In this document: piece after piece, positions 37,294-48,148 of the stretch
Position numbering within the stretch: position 1 is the first letter of the stretch
How the letters are laid out: each line of letters starts with the position of its first letter
Notes under the pieces: generated by a model
The model's database searches: none
Told to the model about the DNA's origin: nothing
The model's input: only the letters and a program-made list of their open reading frames with translations
Source: Desulfopila sp. IMCC35006
GTDB taxonomy: Bacteria; Desulfobacterota; Desulfobulbia; Desulfobulbales; Desulfocapsaceae
Assembly: GCF_005116645.1 (NCBI RefSeq)
Contig: NZ_SWCM01000023.1
Span: 1-56,162 of the forward strand
DNA: 56,162 nt
Direction: 5' to 3'
Translations under genes and position numbers: made by a program

Positions 37294-37321
37294 CTTGATT
37301 TTTGAAATTCAAACCCTATAT
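37294..37321 (+). promoter_or_regulatory. Sigma-32-like heat-shock promoter of groES-groEL
   Basis: CCCTTGAT (37292-37299) and CCCTATAT (37314-37321) are 14 bp apart and resemble the sigma-32 consensus CTTGAAA/CCCCATNT. No CIRCE inverted repeat was found before groES, so control by HrcA is not indicated. A small hairpin (37342-37348 with 37355-37361) lies in the leader. Confidence 0.6.
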
Positions 37322-37447
37322 TCTTGGCCAGTTTGATATACCTGCCCACCAAAATGGGCAGAATATAAAGTTGGGATTCCATGAAAAAACAAAATCGATG
37401 GGCCCTTTTTTTTTGAACCATTTAATTAGTATCGTTAGGAGGAAGTA

Positions 37448-37738
37448 ATGAAAATCCGTCCATTGAATGATCGTCTTTTGGTAAAGAGACTTGCTGAAGA
37501 AGAAAAAACCGCAGGTGGTATTATTATCCCGGACAGTGCCAAGGAAAAACCGGCAGAGGGTGAAATCGTCGCAGTAGGACCCGGCAAATTAAATGATAAA
37601 GGTGAAAGGGTTGCTTTGCAGGTTGTTGCTGGAGACCGCGTGCTGTTTTCCAAATATGGCGGCACGGATGTAAAGTTTGGTGGAGAAGATTATCTGATCA
37701 TGCGCGAAGACGATATCCTGGGAGTTCTGGAGAAGTAA
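37448..37738 (+). CDS. groES: Co-chaperonin GroES
   Basis: A 96-residue GroES, the heptameric lid of the GroEL chamber. Typical start [14 protein letters not shown], mobile loop [13 protein letters not shown], and C-terminus [14 protein letters not shown] lies 6 bp before the ATG. It precedes groEL by 88 bp in the usual operon order. Confidence 0.98.
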   Translation: MKIRPLNDRLLVKRLAEEEKTAGGIIIPDSAKEKPAEGEIVAVGPGKLNDKGERVALQVVAGDRVLFSKYGGTDVKFGGEDYLIMREDDILGVLEK

Positions 37739-37796
37739 ATCCTCAAGGAATTGTGACGTAAGTTGTTTTTGTTCATGAAAATATATTTCGTAATAG

Positions 37797-39485
<1,689 letters not shown>

Positions 39486-39517
39486 CCGTTTTTTCAGTTC
39501 ACCTGCTTTATGGTAGT

Positions 39518-39550
39518 AAAAAAAGGCCCCTTTTTAGGGGCCTTTTTTTT
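39518..39550 (+). terminator. Rho-independent terminator of groES-groEL
   Basis: GGCCCCT (39525-39531) pairs with AGGGGCC (39536-39542), extended by flanking A/T pairs, and is followed by eight T. The A-run on the other side makes it potentially bidirectional. Confidence 0.93.
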
Positions 39551-39891
39551 GTCTTGACGGCAGCGTTATCTGCCTGCCGTCAAGTGTGGTACCGCTGGCA
39601 GGAAGGCAGAGGCTAAAATTTCGTGGCTGCGCCGACTTTTTTAATTTCCAGGCTTCTGTCTTTTGCCAGGGTTTCAGGAGGTAACAGCCTGTGAGAACGG
39701 AGTAAGAAGCACTATGTGTCACTTGACTTTGCTCTCTGCAATTCTTAGATAAGTTAGTGATGCATTAGCAGAAACACGACGCTTGCCAATGTTTTTCCTA
39801 ACCCCGGCAAACAGGATGCAAGCCGGGATTTTTAATGCCCGTTGGGGGTGGTTTTTTTCAGATTATCATGTAAACACTGGAGGTGAACAGA
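39551..39891. other. Intergenic region after groEL
   Basis: About 340 bp without a credible gene. It opens with a perfect 11-bp inverted repeat (39553-39563 with 39574-39584). The rest contains GC-rich blocks and no recognised RNA gene. Confidence 0.5.
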
Positions 39892-40098
39892 ATGAATACC
39901 CCAAGTAGTCACTGTCCCGGATTTGAATCTTTTAAAAACTTGAAATCGTTCATCTGTAAATGTAGTCATTGTGGTGCAGAAGTTGAAATCTTTTCCGATG
40001 AGTTCGATCATGAGCACACCTGTAAGAAATGCCATAAGCCACTGGATTTTAAGCAGTGCACCTATGCCGGCGGCGCCTCTGATCCGACGCCAAGGTAA
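39892..40098 (+). CDS. Small zinc-ribbon protein
   Basis: A 68-residue protein with two CxxC-type pairs (CKCSHC and CKKCHK) separated by 19 residues, typical of a zinc ribbon, plus a Cys near each end. GGAGG lies 8 bp before the ATG. No specific function can be assigned. It may share a transcript with rpiB 84 bp downstream. Confidence 0.8.
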   Translation: MNTPSSHCPGFESFKNLKSFICKCSHCGAEVEIFSDEFDHEHTCKKCHKPLDFKQCTYAGGASDPTPR

Positions 40099-40182
40099 TC
40101 CTCAGTGAATTGCCTGTTCTGCTCTGCGAATATGCAAAACGCAGTAAGACGCCATGTGGCTGTATATTAGGAAACTGATGGG

Positions 40183-40629
40183 ATGAAGATTGCGCTTGGA
40201 ACCGATCATGCCGGCTATAAAATGAAAGAAGTTATCAAAGCCCACGCAATGAATAAGGGCTATCAGGTAATCGATTTTGGAACGGACAGTGAAGAAGCTG
40301 TTGATTATCCTGACTACTGTCGCCCTGCTGCCGAAAGTGTTGCGAAGGGTGAATGCGAGTATGGCGTGGTTTTTGGCGGGAGCGGCAATGGTGAGGCGAT
40401 GGTCGCCAATAAAGTGCCGGGTGTTCGCTGCGGGGTTTGCTGGAATGTCGAAAGCGCCCGTTTAGCCAAAGAACATAATAATGCCAACATGATTGCTCTG
40501 GGCGAGAGGATGATTTCCCTGGAGGAAGGGATCAAAATAGTGGATGCCTGGTTGAATGCTGAATTCCAGGGAGGCAGGCACCAGAAAAGAATTGATAAGA
40601 TAGCCCTGGCAGAGCGGAATACATGCTGA
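40183..40629 (+). CDS. rpiB: Ribose-5-phosphate isomerase B
   Basis: A 148-residue RpiB/LacAB-family sugar-phosphate isomerase, interconverting ribose 5-phosphate and ribulose 5-phosphate. It opens with MKIALGTDHAGYKMKE and has VDYPDYCRP and the active-site segment GGSGNGEAMVANKVPGVRCGVC. Length is normal for the family. Confidence 0.95.
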   Translation: MKIALGTDHAGYKMKEVIKAHAMNKGYQVIDFGTDSEEAVDYPDYCRPAAESVAKGECEYGVVFGGSGNGEAMVANKVPGVRCGVCWNVESARLAKEHNNANMIALGERMISLEEGIKIVDAWLNAEFQGGRHQKRIDKIALAERNTC

Positions 40630-40661
40630 GAGGCAATAAAAAAGAAATTATTGCCTCTCAG
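40626..40661. terminator. Stem-loop between convergent rpiB and pntB
   Basis: A perfect 14-bp stem (40626-40639 with 40648-40661) with an A-rich loop overlaps the rpiB stop codon. It lacks a clean T-run on either strand but is placed to serve both convergent genes. Confidence 0.6.
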
Positions 40662-40669
40662 AATAGAGA

Positions 40670-42067
40670 TTAATCCAGGTTTTTCAATACGCCATCCAGG
40701 CTTTCCCGGGCATCGCCAAACAGCATCCGGGTATTTTCCTTATAAAAAAGTGGGTTGTCCACCCCGGCATAGCCGGTTGCCATGGACCGCTTCAGGACGA
40801 TCGTTGTTTTACCTTTCCAGCATTCCAGCACCGGCATCCCGGCAATGGGACTGTCCGGGACTTCCTGTGCAGCCGGATTGACGATGTCATTGGCACCGAT
40901 TACCAGCGAGACATCGACCTCAGGAAAGTCATCATTGACCTCATCCAATTCAAAGACGATATCATAGGGTACTTTGGCCTCGGCCAGCAGCACGTTCATG
41001 TGTCCCGGCATACGTCCGGCGACCGGGTGGATAGCAAAACGGACATTAATTTTTTTCTCGCGCAGTTTGCGGGTGATCTCATGTACGGTATGCTGGGCCT
41101 GGGCAACGGCCATGCCATAGCCCGGGATTATCATGACTTCTTTTGCATTCAACAGCAGGTCGGCTGCCTCTGCACCGTCAATGGCGATTATATTTCCGGC
41201 ATCTCCCTCAACTCCGGCAGCCGGTGCACCGCTTGAAGTTCCAAAGCCGCCGGCGATAACCGCAATGAATTTCCGATTCATCGCCCGGCACATGATATAA
41301 CTCAGGATGGCGCCGCTGCTGCCAACCAGCGCACCCACCACGATGAGCAGATCGTTATTGAGCATAAAGCCGGTAGCCGCCGCAGCCCACCCGGAATAGC
41401 TGTTCAGCATGGAAATGACCACCGGCATATCGGCCCCGCCAATGGCCATGACCATATGCACTCCGAAGGCTAGGGCGATTATGGTCATCATGACCAGAGG
41501 CCAGCTGCCGCCGCCCAGCGCCGACTGGCCGACGAATATATTTCCCAGCCATATGGCGCCGATAAGCAGAGCAAGATTGAGCCAGTGCCTGGCCGGAAGA
41601 AGCATCGGCTTGCCGCTGATTCTGGCGCTCAGTTTGAGAAAAGCAACAATCGAGCCGGAGAACGTGAGGGCGCCGATGAGTACGCCCAGATATGTCTCAA
41701 TGTCATGGATGGTCTTGTCGATGCCGGCAAGGCCCGTGTCATGGCCGATAAAATTAGCAAAACCAACCAGTACCGCGGCAAGGCCAACAAGACTGTGCAG
41801 GATCGCCACCAGTTCCGGCATCTGGGTCATCTTGACTTTCTTGGCAACCAGAAGCCCGATAGAACCACCGATGGCAATGCCGGCAAATAAGATAAAATAG
41901 TTGTCCGAAACAATACCGATAATAGTGGCCAGCAGTGCGAGGAGCATGCCGAACATGCCGAAATAATTTCCCCGTCTCGAAGTCTCCGGCTGGCTCAAAC
42001 CACCCAGGGCGAGGATGAACATGATAGTTGCGCCGATATAGGCTACGCTGACAATACCTTGTGACAT
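40670..42067 (-). CDS. pntB: NAD(P) transhydrogenase subunit beta
   Basis: A 465-residue membrane subunit of proton-translocating transhydrogenase, which transfers hydride between NADH and NADP+ using the proton gradient. Nine or so membrane helices fill the N-terminal half, and the soluble NADP-binding domain III ([47 protein letters not shown]) forms the end. AGGAGG precedes ATG 42067. It starts 10 bp after the pntA stop. Confidence 0.95.
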   Translation of the reverse strand: MSQGIVSVAYIGATIMFILALGGLSQPETSRRGNYFGMFGMLLALLATIIGIVSDNYFILFAGIAIGGSIGLLVAKKVKMTQMPELVAILHSLVGLAAVLVGFANFIGHDTGLAGIDKTIHDIETYLGVLIGALTFSGSIVAFLKLSARISGKPMLLPARHWLNLALLIGAIWLGNIFVGQSALGGGSWPLVMMTIIALAFGVHMVMAIGGADMPVVISMLNSYSGWAAAATGFMLNNDLLIVVGALVGSSGAILSYIMCRAMNRKFIAVIAGGFGTSSGAPAAGVEGDAGNIIAIDGAEAADLLLNAKEVMIIPGYGMAVAQAQHTVHEITRKLREKKINVRFAIHPVAGRMPGHMNVLLAEAKVPYDIVFELDEVNDDFPEVDVSLVIGANDIVNPAAQEVPDSPIAGMPVLECWKGKTTIVLKRSMATGYAGVDNPLFYKENTRMLFGDARESLDGVLKNLD

Positions 42068-42077
42068 GTGTGTCCTC

Positions 42078-43631
42078 CTACTTTCTGAACATGGCCAGCA
42101 TGCGATGAGTGACGGCAAAGCCGCCGAAAATATTTATGCTGGTAATCAAAACAGCGATTCCGGCCAGAAACATGATCAAACCACTTTGAGACGAGATCTG
42201 CAGCAGCGCACCAATGACGATGATGCTGCTGATCGCGTTGGTGACACTCATAAGCGGTGTATGCAGCGACGGTTTAACATTCCAGACAACCATATATCCG
42301 ACAAAACAGGCCAGGACAAAAACAGTGAAATGGGACATGAAGGCCGGAGGGGCAACGCTGCCCAGGCCCAGTAAGGCAAGAGCGCTGACGATGATTAACA
42401 GAAACAGACCGAGCGGGTTTTGTTTTTTTTCGACTTTCGGCTGTTTCGTGGCCGATGCCGGCTGCTTTTTAGGCGTAGCTGAAAGTTTCGGCGCAGGCGG
42501 AGGCCAGGTGATTGCACCATTTTTGATGACCGTGGCGCCGCGAATTATCTCATCTTCCATGTTAAGAGCAATCACACCATCTTTTTGCGGTGTGAGATCC
42601 GTCAACAAATGACGGAGGTTGGTGGCATACAGCTGGCTGGACTGGGTGGCGAGGCGTGACGGCAGGTCGGTGTACCCGATGATGGTTACTCCGTGTCGCA
42701 CCACCACGTTATCGGCTTCGGTGAGTTTGCAGTTGCCGCCGTTTTCGGCAGCAAGATCGACAATGACACTGCCTTCCTTCATGGATTTGACCATGGCTTC
42801 GGTGATCAGTTCGGGGGCCGGTTTGCCCGGGATGAGTGCGGTGGTGATAATAATATCGACTTCTTCGGCCTGGCGGGCAAAAAGTTCCATTTCAGCCTTG
42901 ATGAACTCATCACTCATTACCTTGGCATAGCCGCCCTCGCCAGAACCGTCTTCCCCCGGGAAATCGAGCATCAAAAATTCGCCATCCATGCTCTCGACCT
43001 GTTCCTTCACCTCGGGACGCGTGTCAAAGGCCCGGACGATTGCGCCCATACTTCTGGCGGCGCCGATTGCCGCAAGGCCGGCGACTCCCGCCCCGATAAC
43101 CAGCACTGTTGCCGGGGGAATCTTGCCGGCCGCAGTGATCTGGCCGGTGAAAAATCGGCCAAAGTGCTGGGCCGCTTCAACGACGGCCCGATACCCGGCG
43201 ATATTGGCCATCGAACTCAGCGCATCCATCTTCTGGGCCCGGGATATTCTCGGGATGGAGTCCATTGCCAGCACGGAGATTTTTTTCTGGGCCAGGTTTT
43301 GCAAAAGCTTCTGATTTTGCGCAGGCTGAATAAAACTGATGAGGGTCTGTCCTTCCCGGAGCAACGCCACTTCGTCCAGAGGACCATCGGGATCTGATTC
43401 AGGTGGCCGGAGTTTGAGGATGATGTCCGATTCGCGGTACAGCGTCTGTGCATCGCTTTCTATCCTTACGCCAACGGCACGATACGCCTCATCGGGAAAT
43501 TTTGCGGCGGAACCGGCACCTGATTCAATGCTGATTTCGAAACCGAGCTTTTTAAGCAGTTCGGCTGCTTCAGGCGTCGTCGCCACCCGCTTCTCGCCGT
43601 TGTGTATCTCTCTTGGTACACCGATTCGCAT
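42078..43631 (-). CDS. pntA: NAD(P) transhydrogenase subunit alpha
   Basis: A 517-residue alpha subunit. The N-terminal 370 residues are the NAD-binding domain I ([34 protein letters not shown]), followed by a linker and four membrane helices. Unlike many bacteria with split PntAA/PntAB, it is one chain of the E. coli type. First gene of the pntA-pntB operon. Confidence 0.95.
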   Translation of the reverse strand: MRIGVPREIHNGEKRVATTPEAAELLKKLGFEISIESGAGSAAKFPDEAYRAVGVRIESDAQTLYRESDIILKLRPPESDPDGPLDEVALLREGQTLISFIQPAQNQKLLQNLAQKKISVLAMDSIPRISRAQKMDALSSMANIAGYRAVVEAAQHFGRFFTGQITAAGKIPPATVLVIGAGVAGLAAIGAARSMGAIVRAFDTRPEVKEQVESMDGEFLMLDFPGEDGSGEGGYAKVMSDEFIKAEMELFARQAEEVDIIITTALIPGKPAPELITEAMVKSMKEGSVIVDLAAENGGNCKLTEADNVVVRHGVTIIGYTDLPSRLATQSSQLYATNLRHLLTDLTPQKDGVIALNMEDEIIRGATVIKNGAITWPPPAPKLSATPKKQPASATKQPKVEKKQNPLGLFLLIIVSALALLGLGSVAPPAFMSHFTVFVLACFVGYMVVWNVKPSLHTPLMSVTNAISSIIVIGALLQISSQSGLIMFLAGIAVLITSINIFGGFAVTHRMLAMFRK

Positions 43632-43790
43632 GCTTTATCTCCTCTTCATTGAGTGCAGTAGAAAATTTTTCCGTGAAGGAACGTATACCGCGCTGCTAAG
43701 CGGGGCTGGTAAGACAATGGAGTTGGTTGAAAACGTATTGGCTCAGGGGAACTCCCCGAAATGAGCATCATTTTTCACTATAATACTTAG
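43632..43790. other. Upstream region of pntA
   Basis: Leader and promoter region of pntA on the minus strand. No clear gene or recognisable promoter was found in it. Together with the repeat fragment, the MITE-like element and the following 260 bp it forms a 690-bp gene-free stretch up to 44321. Confidence 0.4.
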
Positions 43791-43830
43791 CCTGCCAAAA
43801 AGCTTTGCGGGGTAAGTTCCGGCACAAAAT
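43791..43830. repeat. Fragment of the dispersed repeat family
   Basis: This 40-bp stretch (CTGCC, A-run, GCTTTGCGGGG, TAAGTTCCGGCAC) matches the end of the tandem array at 35860-35902 at most positions. It is a single copy and includes the same inverted block. Confidence 0.8.
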
Positions 43831-43879
43831 AATTTTCTGGTCAAAACCCCAGGCACTATATTTATCAGTCGCTAATCCG

Positions 43880-43890
43880 CAAAAAATAAT
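43880..43890. repeat. Left target-site duplication of MITE-like element
   Basis: CAAAAAATAAT, an exact 11-bp direct repeat of 44062-44072 on the other side of the element. Confidence 0.7.
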
Positions 43891-44061
43891 CTGATTACCC
43901 CTCAAGCTCAGCTTGTCGAAATGGAAGGGTGTGGGCTGTTTGTTTTACGGGTCTCTGCAGCCAAGGATGGCTGCAGCGAAGCCCCCAGGGATGGGTTTAC
44001 GGCGTCCCGGGAAACGAACAGCCCACACCCTGGTTCAGTAGCTTAACATTAGGGGTAATCA
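43891..44061. mobile_element. MITE-like element with 11-bp terminal inverted repeats
   Basis: A 171-bp non-coding element. Its ends are the perfect inverted repeat TGATTACCCCT (43892-43902) and AGGGGTAATCA (44051-44061). Inside, AGGGTGTGGGCTGTT (43926-43940) pairs with its complement near 44018-44032, and a 9-bp hairpin (43955-43963 with 43968-43976) lies at the centre-left. The whole could fold into one long cruciform. Exact 11-bp direct repeats flank it, the footprint of transposition. The internal CCAGGGATGGG...ACGGCGTCCC wording resembles intergenic elements I recall from marine Gammaproteobacteria. No transposase is encoded. Confidence 0.75.
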
Positions 44062-44072
44062 CAAAAAATAAT
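44062..44072. repeat. Right target-site duplication of MITE-like element
   Basis: CAAAAAATAAT, identical to 43880-43890. Confidence 0.7.
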
Positions 44073-44274
44073 ATCTGTTCTGAGAAAAGACAATACATCT
44101 TATAGAGATGCAGCTCCGGTTCGGTAGGCCATTTCGTCGTGAAACTAGCCAGCCATAACAAGCTGATTGATTTAATTCCGCGCTGCGGGCAGCAAGCTGC
44201 AAGAATGAACTGCCGACAGAATATTTACTTGTGAAAAAATATGAAAAGATGCAACAGGCTACGCTGAGACAGGT

Positions 44275-44302
44275 ACGTCCCTCGAAGAGTTCCGAGGGAC
44301 GT
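44275..44302 (-). terminator. Stem-loop after the Xis-like gene
   Basis: A perfect 10-bp stem (44275-44284 with 44293-44302) with an 8-nt loop, 20 bp past the stop of the HTH gene. No T-run, so termination is uncertain. Confidence 0.45.
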
Positions 44303-44321
44303 TGTCAGGATGGCGTCTGTT

Positions 44322-44522
44322 TCAGGCCATTTTGCCTTTGCTCTGAAAGTCGTAGAGGCAACAGGGGTCGATGAAAATTTTGCTCTGTTGCCTGATGGCG
44401 CGTAATACACCATGCTCGAGTAACTGGTAAACCACTTTTCGTCCTACCCCGAGGAATCTGGCGGCCTCAGGAACAGTTACGAGATCAGGGAGTTCACGAT
44501 GAATAGGAATTCTTTTTTGCAT
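44322..44522 (-). CDS. Excisionase-like helix-turn-helix protein
   Basis: A 66-residue protein with a MerR/Xis-type winged HTH (LVTVPEAARFLGVGRKVVYQLLEHGVLRAI compressed into about 45 residues). Such proteins are recombination directionality factors or small regulators. No integrase lies nearby, so it is an orphan. The start could also be ATG 44573 or 44600; the ATG at 44522 has AAGG only 2 bp upstream. Confidence 0.72.
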   Translation of the reverse strand: MQKRIPIHRELPDLVTVPEAARFLGVGRKVVYQLLEHGVLRAIRQQSKIFIDPCCLYDFQSKGKMA

Positions 44523-44738
44523 AGCCTTGCATGAGTAAAGATTATTGTTAAGACATTTGTTGATTGAGGGCATCTGGTTTCGTGCCACAATGTGAGACAA
44601 TAGTCATAATATTTTTTCTTGCAGGCGATGATTGCGTAATTCTGCGGCTTTCTGGCGGCTTTACCAACCAGAAAGCCGTATTAGAGCTGTGAAAAGAACA
44701 GCTTGGCGTGGTTTTTTTCGAGTGGAAAAATTACAGAA

Positions 44739-45158
44739 TTATGGGAATTTTATCGTTATTTTTTCGTCGCCACCTTCATGCTTGGATTTAATTTTCAGAT
44801 CCATGCTGTTATTGCGGATGCCAAAGGCGAGAGTTGTTTCCGCTTTGCCCCCTTCAAGATGGGAGATTTCCCTTACCGCGTTAATGATTTTTTCGGCTAT
44901 CGGGCCACCGGGGGAAGGAAGGTCTGCTTTTCTGTATTCGGCGGTTACTTTTACGCCTTCTTTTTTGGTGTTGGCGATGGTTATTTCTTTTGCATTACTG
45001 TTAATCCCGTGCAGAATGGCCAGGGCGATCCATTTCAATGCCGCCTCGTCAGTGTCGGACTCGCCCTTTACCTTGGACATTTCTTTGAGGGGGTCGTTGG
45101 TGGCAAAGCAGTCGCAAAGACCTTGGACTTTTTGGTGCAAGCTTCCAGTATCTTTCAT
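44739..45158 (-). CDS. Protein of unknown function downstream of nifB
   Basis: A 139-residue acidic, soluble protein with no family I recognise. Predicted as two-part: a helical N-terminus (LKWIALAILHGINSNAKEI) and a beta-rich C-terminus. A good RBS (AAAGGAG) precedes the ATG. It lies 133 bp after nifB on the same strand; whether it belongs to nitrogen fixation is open. Confidence 0.72.
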   Translation of the reverse strand: MKDTGSLHQKVQGLCDCFATNDPLKEMSKVKGESDTDEAALKWIALAILHGINSNAKEITIANTKKEGVKVTAEYRKADLPSPGGPIAEKIINAVREISHLEGGKAETTLAFGIRNNSMDLKIKSKHEGGDEKITIKFP

Positions 45159-45291
45159 AATATTCTCCTTTGTTTAGGGTGGCAGGCATTCGGTTATCAG
45201 AAATTGATTCCGGATGCCTTACGCAAACAGGAAAATCGCGTACTGATATAAATAATCACCTTTCTGCCTGACACAAATGCAAAAGAGAAAT

Positions 45292-46569
45292 TTAACCGCA
45301 TCCACCGCCCGATCCACTGCAGCTGCCGTCGGCACAGGAGACTTTTCTACCTTTGAGCGATGAGGTTTTTCTGTTTTCGTAAACCGCCTGCAAGCCTTCT
45401 TCGATAAATCCGGCTGCTTCGATCGGCTTTATCCCGGACTTGGAAAGTATCTCCAGGGGCGTTGCGCCGATGCCGCTGATCAGCACGGCACGGCAGTCGC
45501 CGAGGATTTTGGCCAACTGATGCCAGCGCTTGATTCCACCGCCGACTCCGGGCCCTGAACGATCCTCGACCTTGTGATAGGAGCCGTCAAGCTGCTCCCA
45601 GATTTGAAAGGTGCGTGCCTCACCGAGGTGCTGGTTGATCAGTATTCCTTCTTCTGTCGCAACGGCCACATACGGGCGCATTTCGGCAGGCATTGGTTTG
45701 AGTGACGAACAGGCGGTCAGGCAGCTTCTGAATTCTTCGGTACGATCATCGTCCAGCAGACCTACCGCATCGGCCCGGCAGCGCGTGCAGTGACGCATCT
45801 GCGGTAGATACTCTTCAGCCTTGGCACGAAGCCGTTCCATCAGTTCTTTATCCGGCTGGGCAAGGTGGCCAAAGGGGGTGTTGACGTTGGGAAACATGGC
45901 CATGCAGTTGAGCAGGTCAACACCCAGTTCCTTCATGGTTCGGGCGACATCTTCAATATGGTGGTCATTGATTCCCGGGACGACAATGCAATTGACCTTT
46001 ACTGTAATGTCATGGGCCTTTAATTTTTTGATTGCCGCAAGCTGGCGGGACAGCAGGATTTCCGCCGCTTGCAATCCATGATAGATCACCTTTCCGTCTT
46101 GTACCCAGGAGTAAATCTTTTGGCCAATCTCCGGATCAACTGCACAGACGGTGATAGTTACGTGGGAGACTTCTATTTCCGCCAAGGCCTCAATGTAAGG
46201 CCCGATGGCCATGCCGTTTGAGGAAACACAGAGAAGGGTTTCCGGGTGATTTTTCCTGATCGTGCGCATGGTGGCGATGGTTTCCGGACCATTGGCAAAA
46301 GGGTCGCCGGGCCCGGCAATGCCAGCCACGCTGATCCGGGGTTCCTTTTCCAGCACCCGCTGCATATAGACACCGGCTTGCTCCGGGGAGAGGACGGTGC
46401 TGGTGACACCTGGCCGTGACTCATTGACACAGTCATATTTACGATCGCAGAAGTTGCATTTAATATTGCATTTGGGCGCTACGGGCAGATGTACTCGGCC
46501 GAATTTCCCTTTAGCGTCGGCATTAAAACAGGGGTGGCTGCGAAAATCTCTTTTCTCTGAATTTTTCAT
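45292..46569 (-). CDS. nifB: Nitrogenase cofactor biosynthesis radical SAM protein NifB
   Basis: A 425-residue fusion: a radical SAM domain that builds NifB-co, the 8Fe-9S-C core of the nitrogenase cofactor, and a C-terminal NifX/NafY-like cofactor-binding domain from about residue 300. The SAM-cluster cysteines are C34-x3-C38-x2-C41; HPCFN at residues 12-16 and CTRCRADAVGLL give further cluster ligands. It ends in a Cys/Gly-rich tail. It lies 224 bp downstream of nifN on the same strand. Confidence 0.95.
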   Translation of the reverse strand: MKNSEKRDFRSHPCFNADAKGKFGRVHLPVAPKCNIKCNFCDRKYDCVNESRPGVTSTVLSPEQAGVYMQRVLEKEPRISVAGIAGPGDPFANGPETIATMRTIRKNHPETLLCVSSNGMAIGPYIEALAEIEVSHVTITVCAVDPEIGQKIYSWVQDGKVIYHGLQAAEILLSRQLAAIKKLKAHDITVKVNCIVVPGINDHHIEDVARTMKELGVDLLNCMAMFPNVNTPFGHLAQPDKELMERLRAKAEEYLPQMRHCTRCRADAVGLLDDDRTEEFRSCLTACSSLKPMPAEMRPYVAVATEEGILINQHLGEARTFQIWEQLDGSYHKVEDRSGPGVGGGIKRWHQLAKILGDCRAVLISGIGATPLEILSKSGIKPIEAAGFIEEGLQAVYENRKTSSLKGRKVSCADGSCSGSGGGCG

Positions 46570-46581
46570 GTTATGTCCTTT

Positions 46582-46796
46582 GATGGTGTCGTAAAAACCC
46601 CCAAAAGGGGAGAGGTGTCTTCATATTCTTCGTTGTACCCCAAGGGCACTTCCTTCGGGCGTTGCGTTTTGCCATCATTACGGCGAACTCTAGCACACCA
46701 TAACAATAGAAACATTCACCCCTCGAACAGAAAGTTTTTTACTTAGCCATCGTAAAAATTAGGTTTTTAAAAGGTTGTCGTTTTACGAGCCCATCA
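46582..46796. repeat. Imperfect inverted repeat spanning the nifN-nifB gap
   Basis: GATGGTGTCGTAAAA at 46582 and GTTTTACGAGCCCATC at 46780-46795 match as an inverted repeat at 14 of 16 positions. A further ATCGTAAAAA lies at 46748. This could be a decayed MITE whose right end supplies the nifN stop codon. No flanking duplication was identified. Confidence 0.4.
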
Positions 46797-48146
46797 CATA
46801 TAACTGTAGCCGACGGGGGAATCGCCCTGCTTTTTTTCAATAACGGTATTGGTGATAAGATCAAACAATGCCTGCGCACCGTGATACCCGAGATGCAGAA
46901 TCCGCTGCCCACCGATGCGGTCATGGATGGGAAAGCCCACTCGAATGAGGGGAAGATTCTCTTTTCTGGCAAAGGCATATCCCTTTGAATGGCCGATAAC
47001 CAGGTCGACCTGCAGCTCTCTGGCCATGGTTTCGATATCGAAAAAATCGACATCTTCTTTTACCACCGGAAGTTCACAATCCATCCCTGCAAGGGCAGCG
47101 GCAACACCGGATGCCATTTTTCCGCTTTTACCGCCGGAGGCGCACAGGACGACATGAATGCCGATTTCAGCGAGAAAGGAGGTCATGCCGACAACCAGAT
47201 CTTCTTCCCCGTAGACCACCGCCCGTTTGCCGAAAATATATTTATGGCCGTCGACCATACTGTCGATCAGTCGTCCCCGGGCCGCTACATATTTGGCCGG
47301 AATTTTGTTGCCGCTGAGTTCTGCCAGCCGGGCAAAAAGGGTATCGGTCGCCCGGATGCCAATGGGCAGCCCGGTCTGATACAGTTTGGTGCCGAACTTT
47401 CGTTCAAGTACTTTGCCGCCGGTTTCAGCCGGCAGCGTTGCGCCGAACTCTATGCTGGCCCTGGCTCCGCTCATGGCCCTTATTGCCGCCAGAGGCGTGC
47501 CGCCTTCGGGGATAAGTGGATAATCGTTCAGTGCCTGGCCATCGAGCGTGTCCGAGTAGTCAGGGAGAATTGTCGCATCGAGGTCAAAGTCACTGCATAC
47601 TTCGCGGAGATACCGGATGTCGGCGGGGGAGATAAACCCGCTGAACAGGTTGATGGTTGCATTCGGTTCCGATTCGACGGTCAGCTGGTCGACAATTTCT
47701 TTAATGGCGGCATTAAAGCCTTCCATGTGGGTCCCGGCATAGCTTGGAGTCGAGACATGGACCACCAGCGGGGAGTCGGCAGTGCCGAACTCTTTCTGGT
47801 ACTCCGCAAGGATCATCGGTACATTGTCGCCAATGGTTTCGGTCAGGCAGGTTGTCGCGACCCCGATGATCTTCGGCGCGTATTTGGTGGTGACGTTTTT
47901 CAGGCCGAGTTTCAGATTTGCTCCGCCACCATAAATGGCCTGTTTTTCGCCCAGGGAGGACGAGGCGATATCGATGGGTTCGTTAAAATGACTGATAATA
48001 TAACGGCGCATATAGGTGGCGCATCCCTGGGAGCCGTGCAGGAAGGGGACGCAGTTTTCGATACCCCGGAAGGCAAGCGACGCACCGAGGGGTTTACACA
48101 GTTTGCAGGCATTCGTGGTTGCGGTATAACTTGGCATTGTGGTCAT
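46794..48146 (-). CDS. nifN: Nitrogenase cofactor biosynthesis protein NifN
   Basis: A 450-residue homologue of the NifK subunit that pairs with NifE as the scaffold on which FeMo-cofactor is completed. Typical features are CKLCKPLGASLAFRGIENC near the N-terminus, LHGSQGCATYMRRY, and GVATTCLTETIGDN. It starts 2 bp after the nifE stop codon, so the two are translated together. Confidence 0.95.
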   Translation of the reverse strand: MTTMPSYTATTNACKLCKPLGASLAFRGIENCVPFLHGSQGCATYMRRYIISHFNEPIDIASSSLGEKQAIYGGGANLKLGLKNVTTKYAPKIIGVATTCLTETIGDNVPMILAEYQKEFGTADSPLVVHVSTPSYAGTHMEGFNAAIKEIVDQLTVESEPNATINLFSGFISPADIRYLREVCSDFDLDATILPDYSDTLDGQALNDYPLIPEGGTPLAAIRAMSGARASIEFGATLPAETGGKVLERKFGTKLYQTGLPIGIRATDTLFARLAELSGNKIPAKYVAARGRLIDSMVDGHKYIFGKRAVVYGEEDLVVGMTSFLAEIGIHVVLCASGGKSGKMASGVAAALAGMDCELPVVKEDVDFFDIETMARELQVDLVIGHSKGYAFARKENLPLIRVGFPIHDRIGGQRILHLGYHGAQALFDLITNTVIEKKQGDSPVGYSYM

Positions 48147-48148
48147 GA

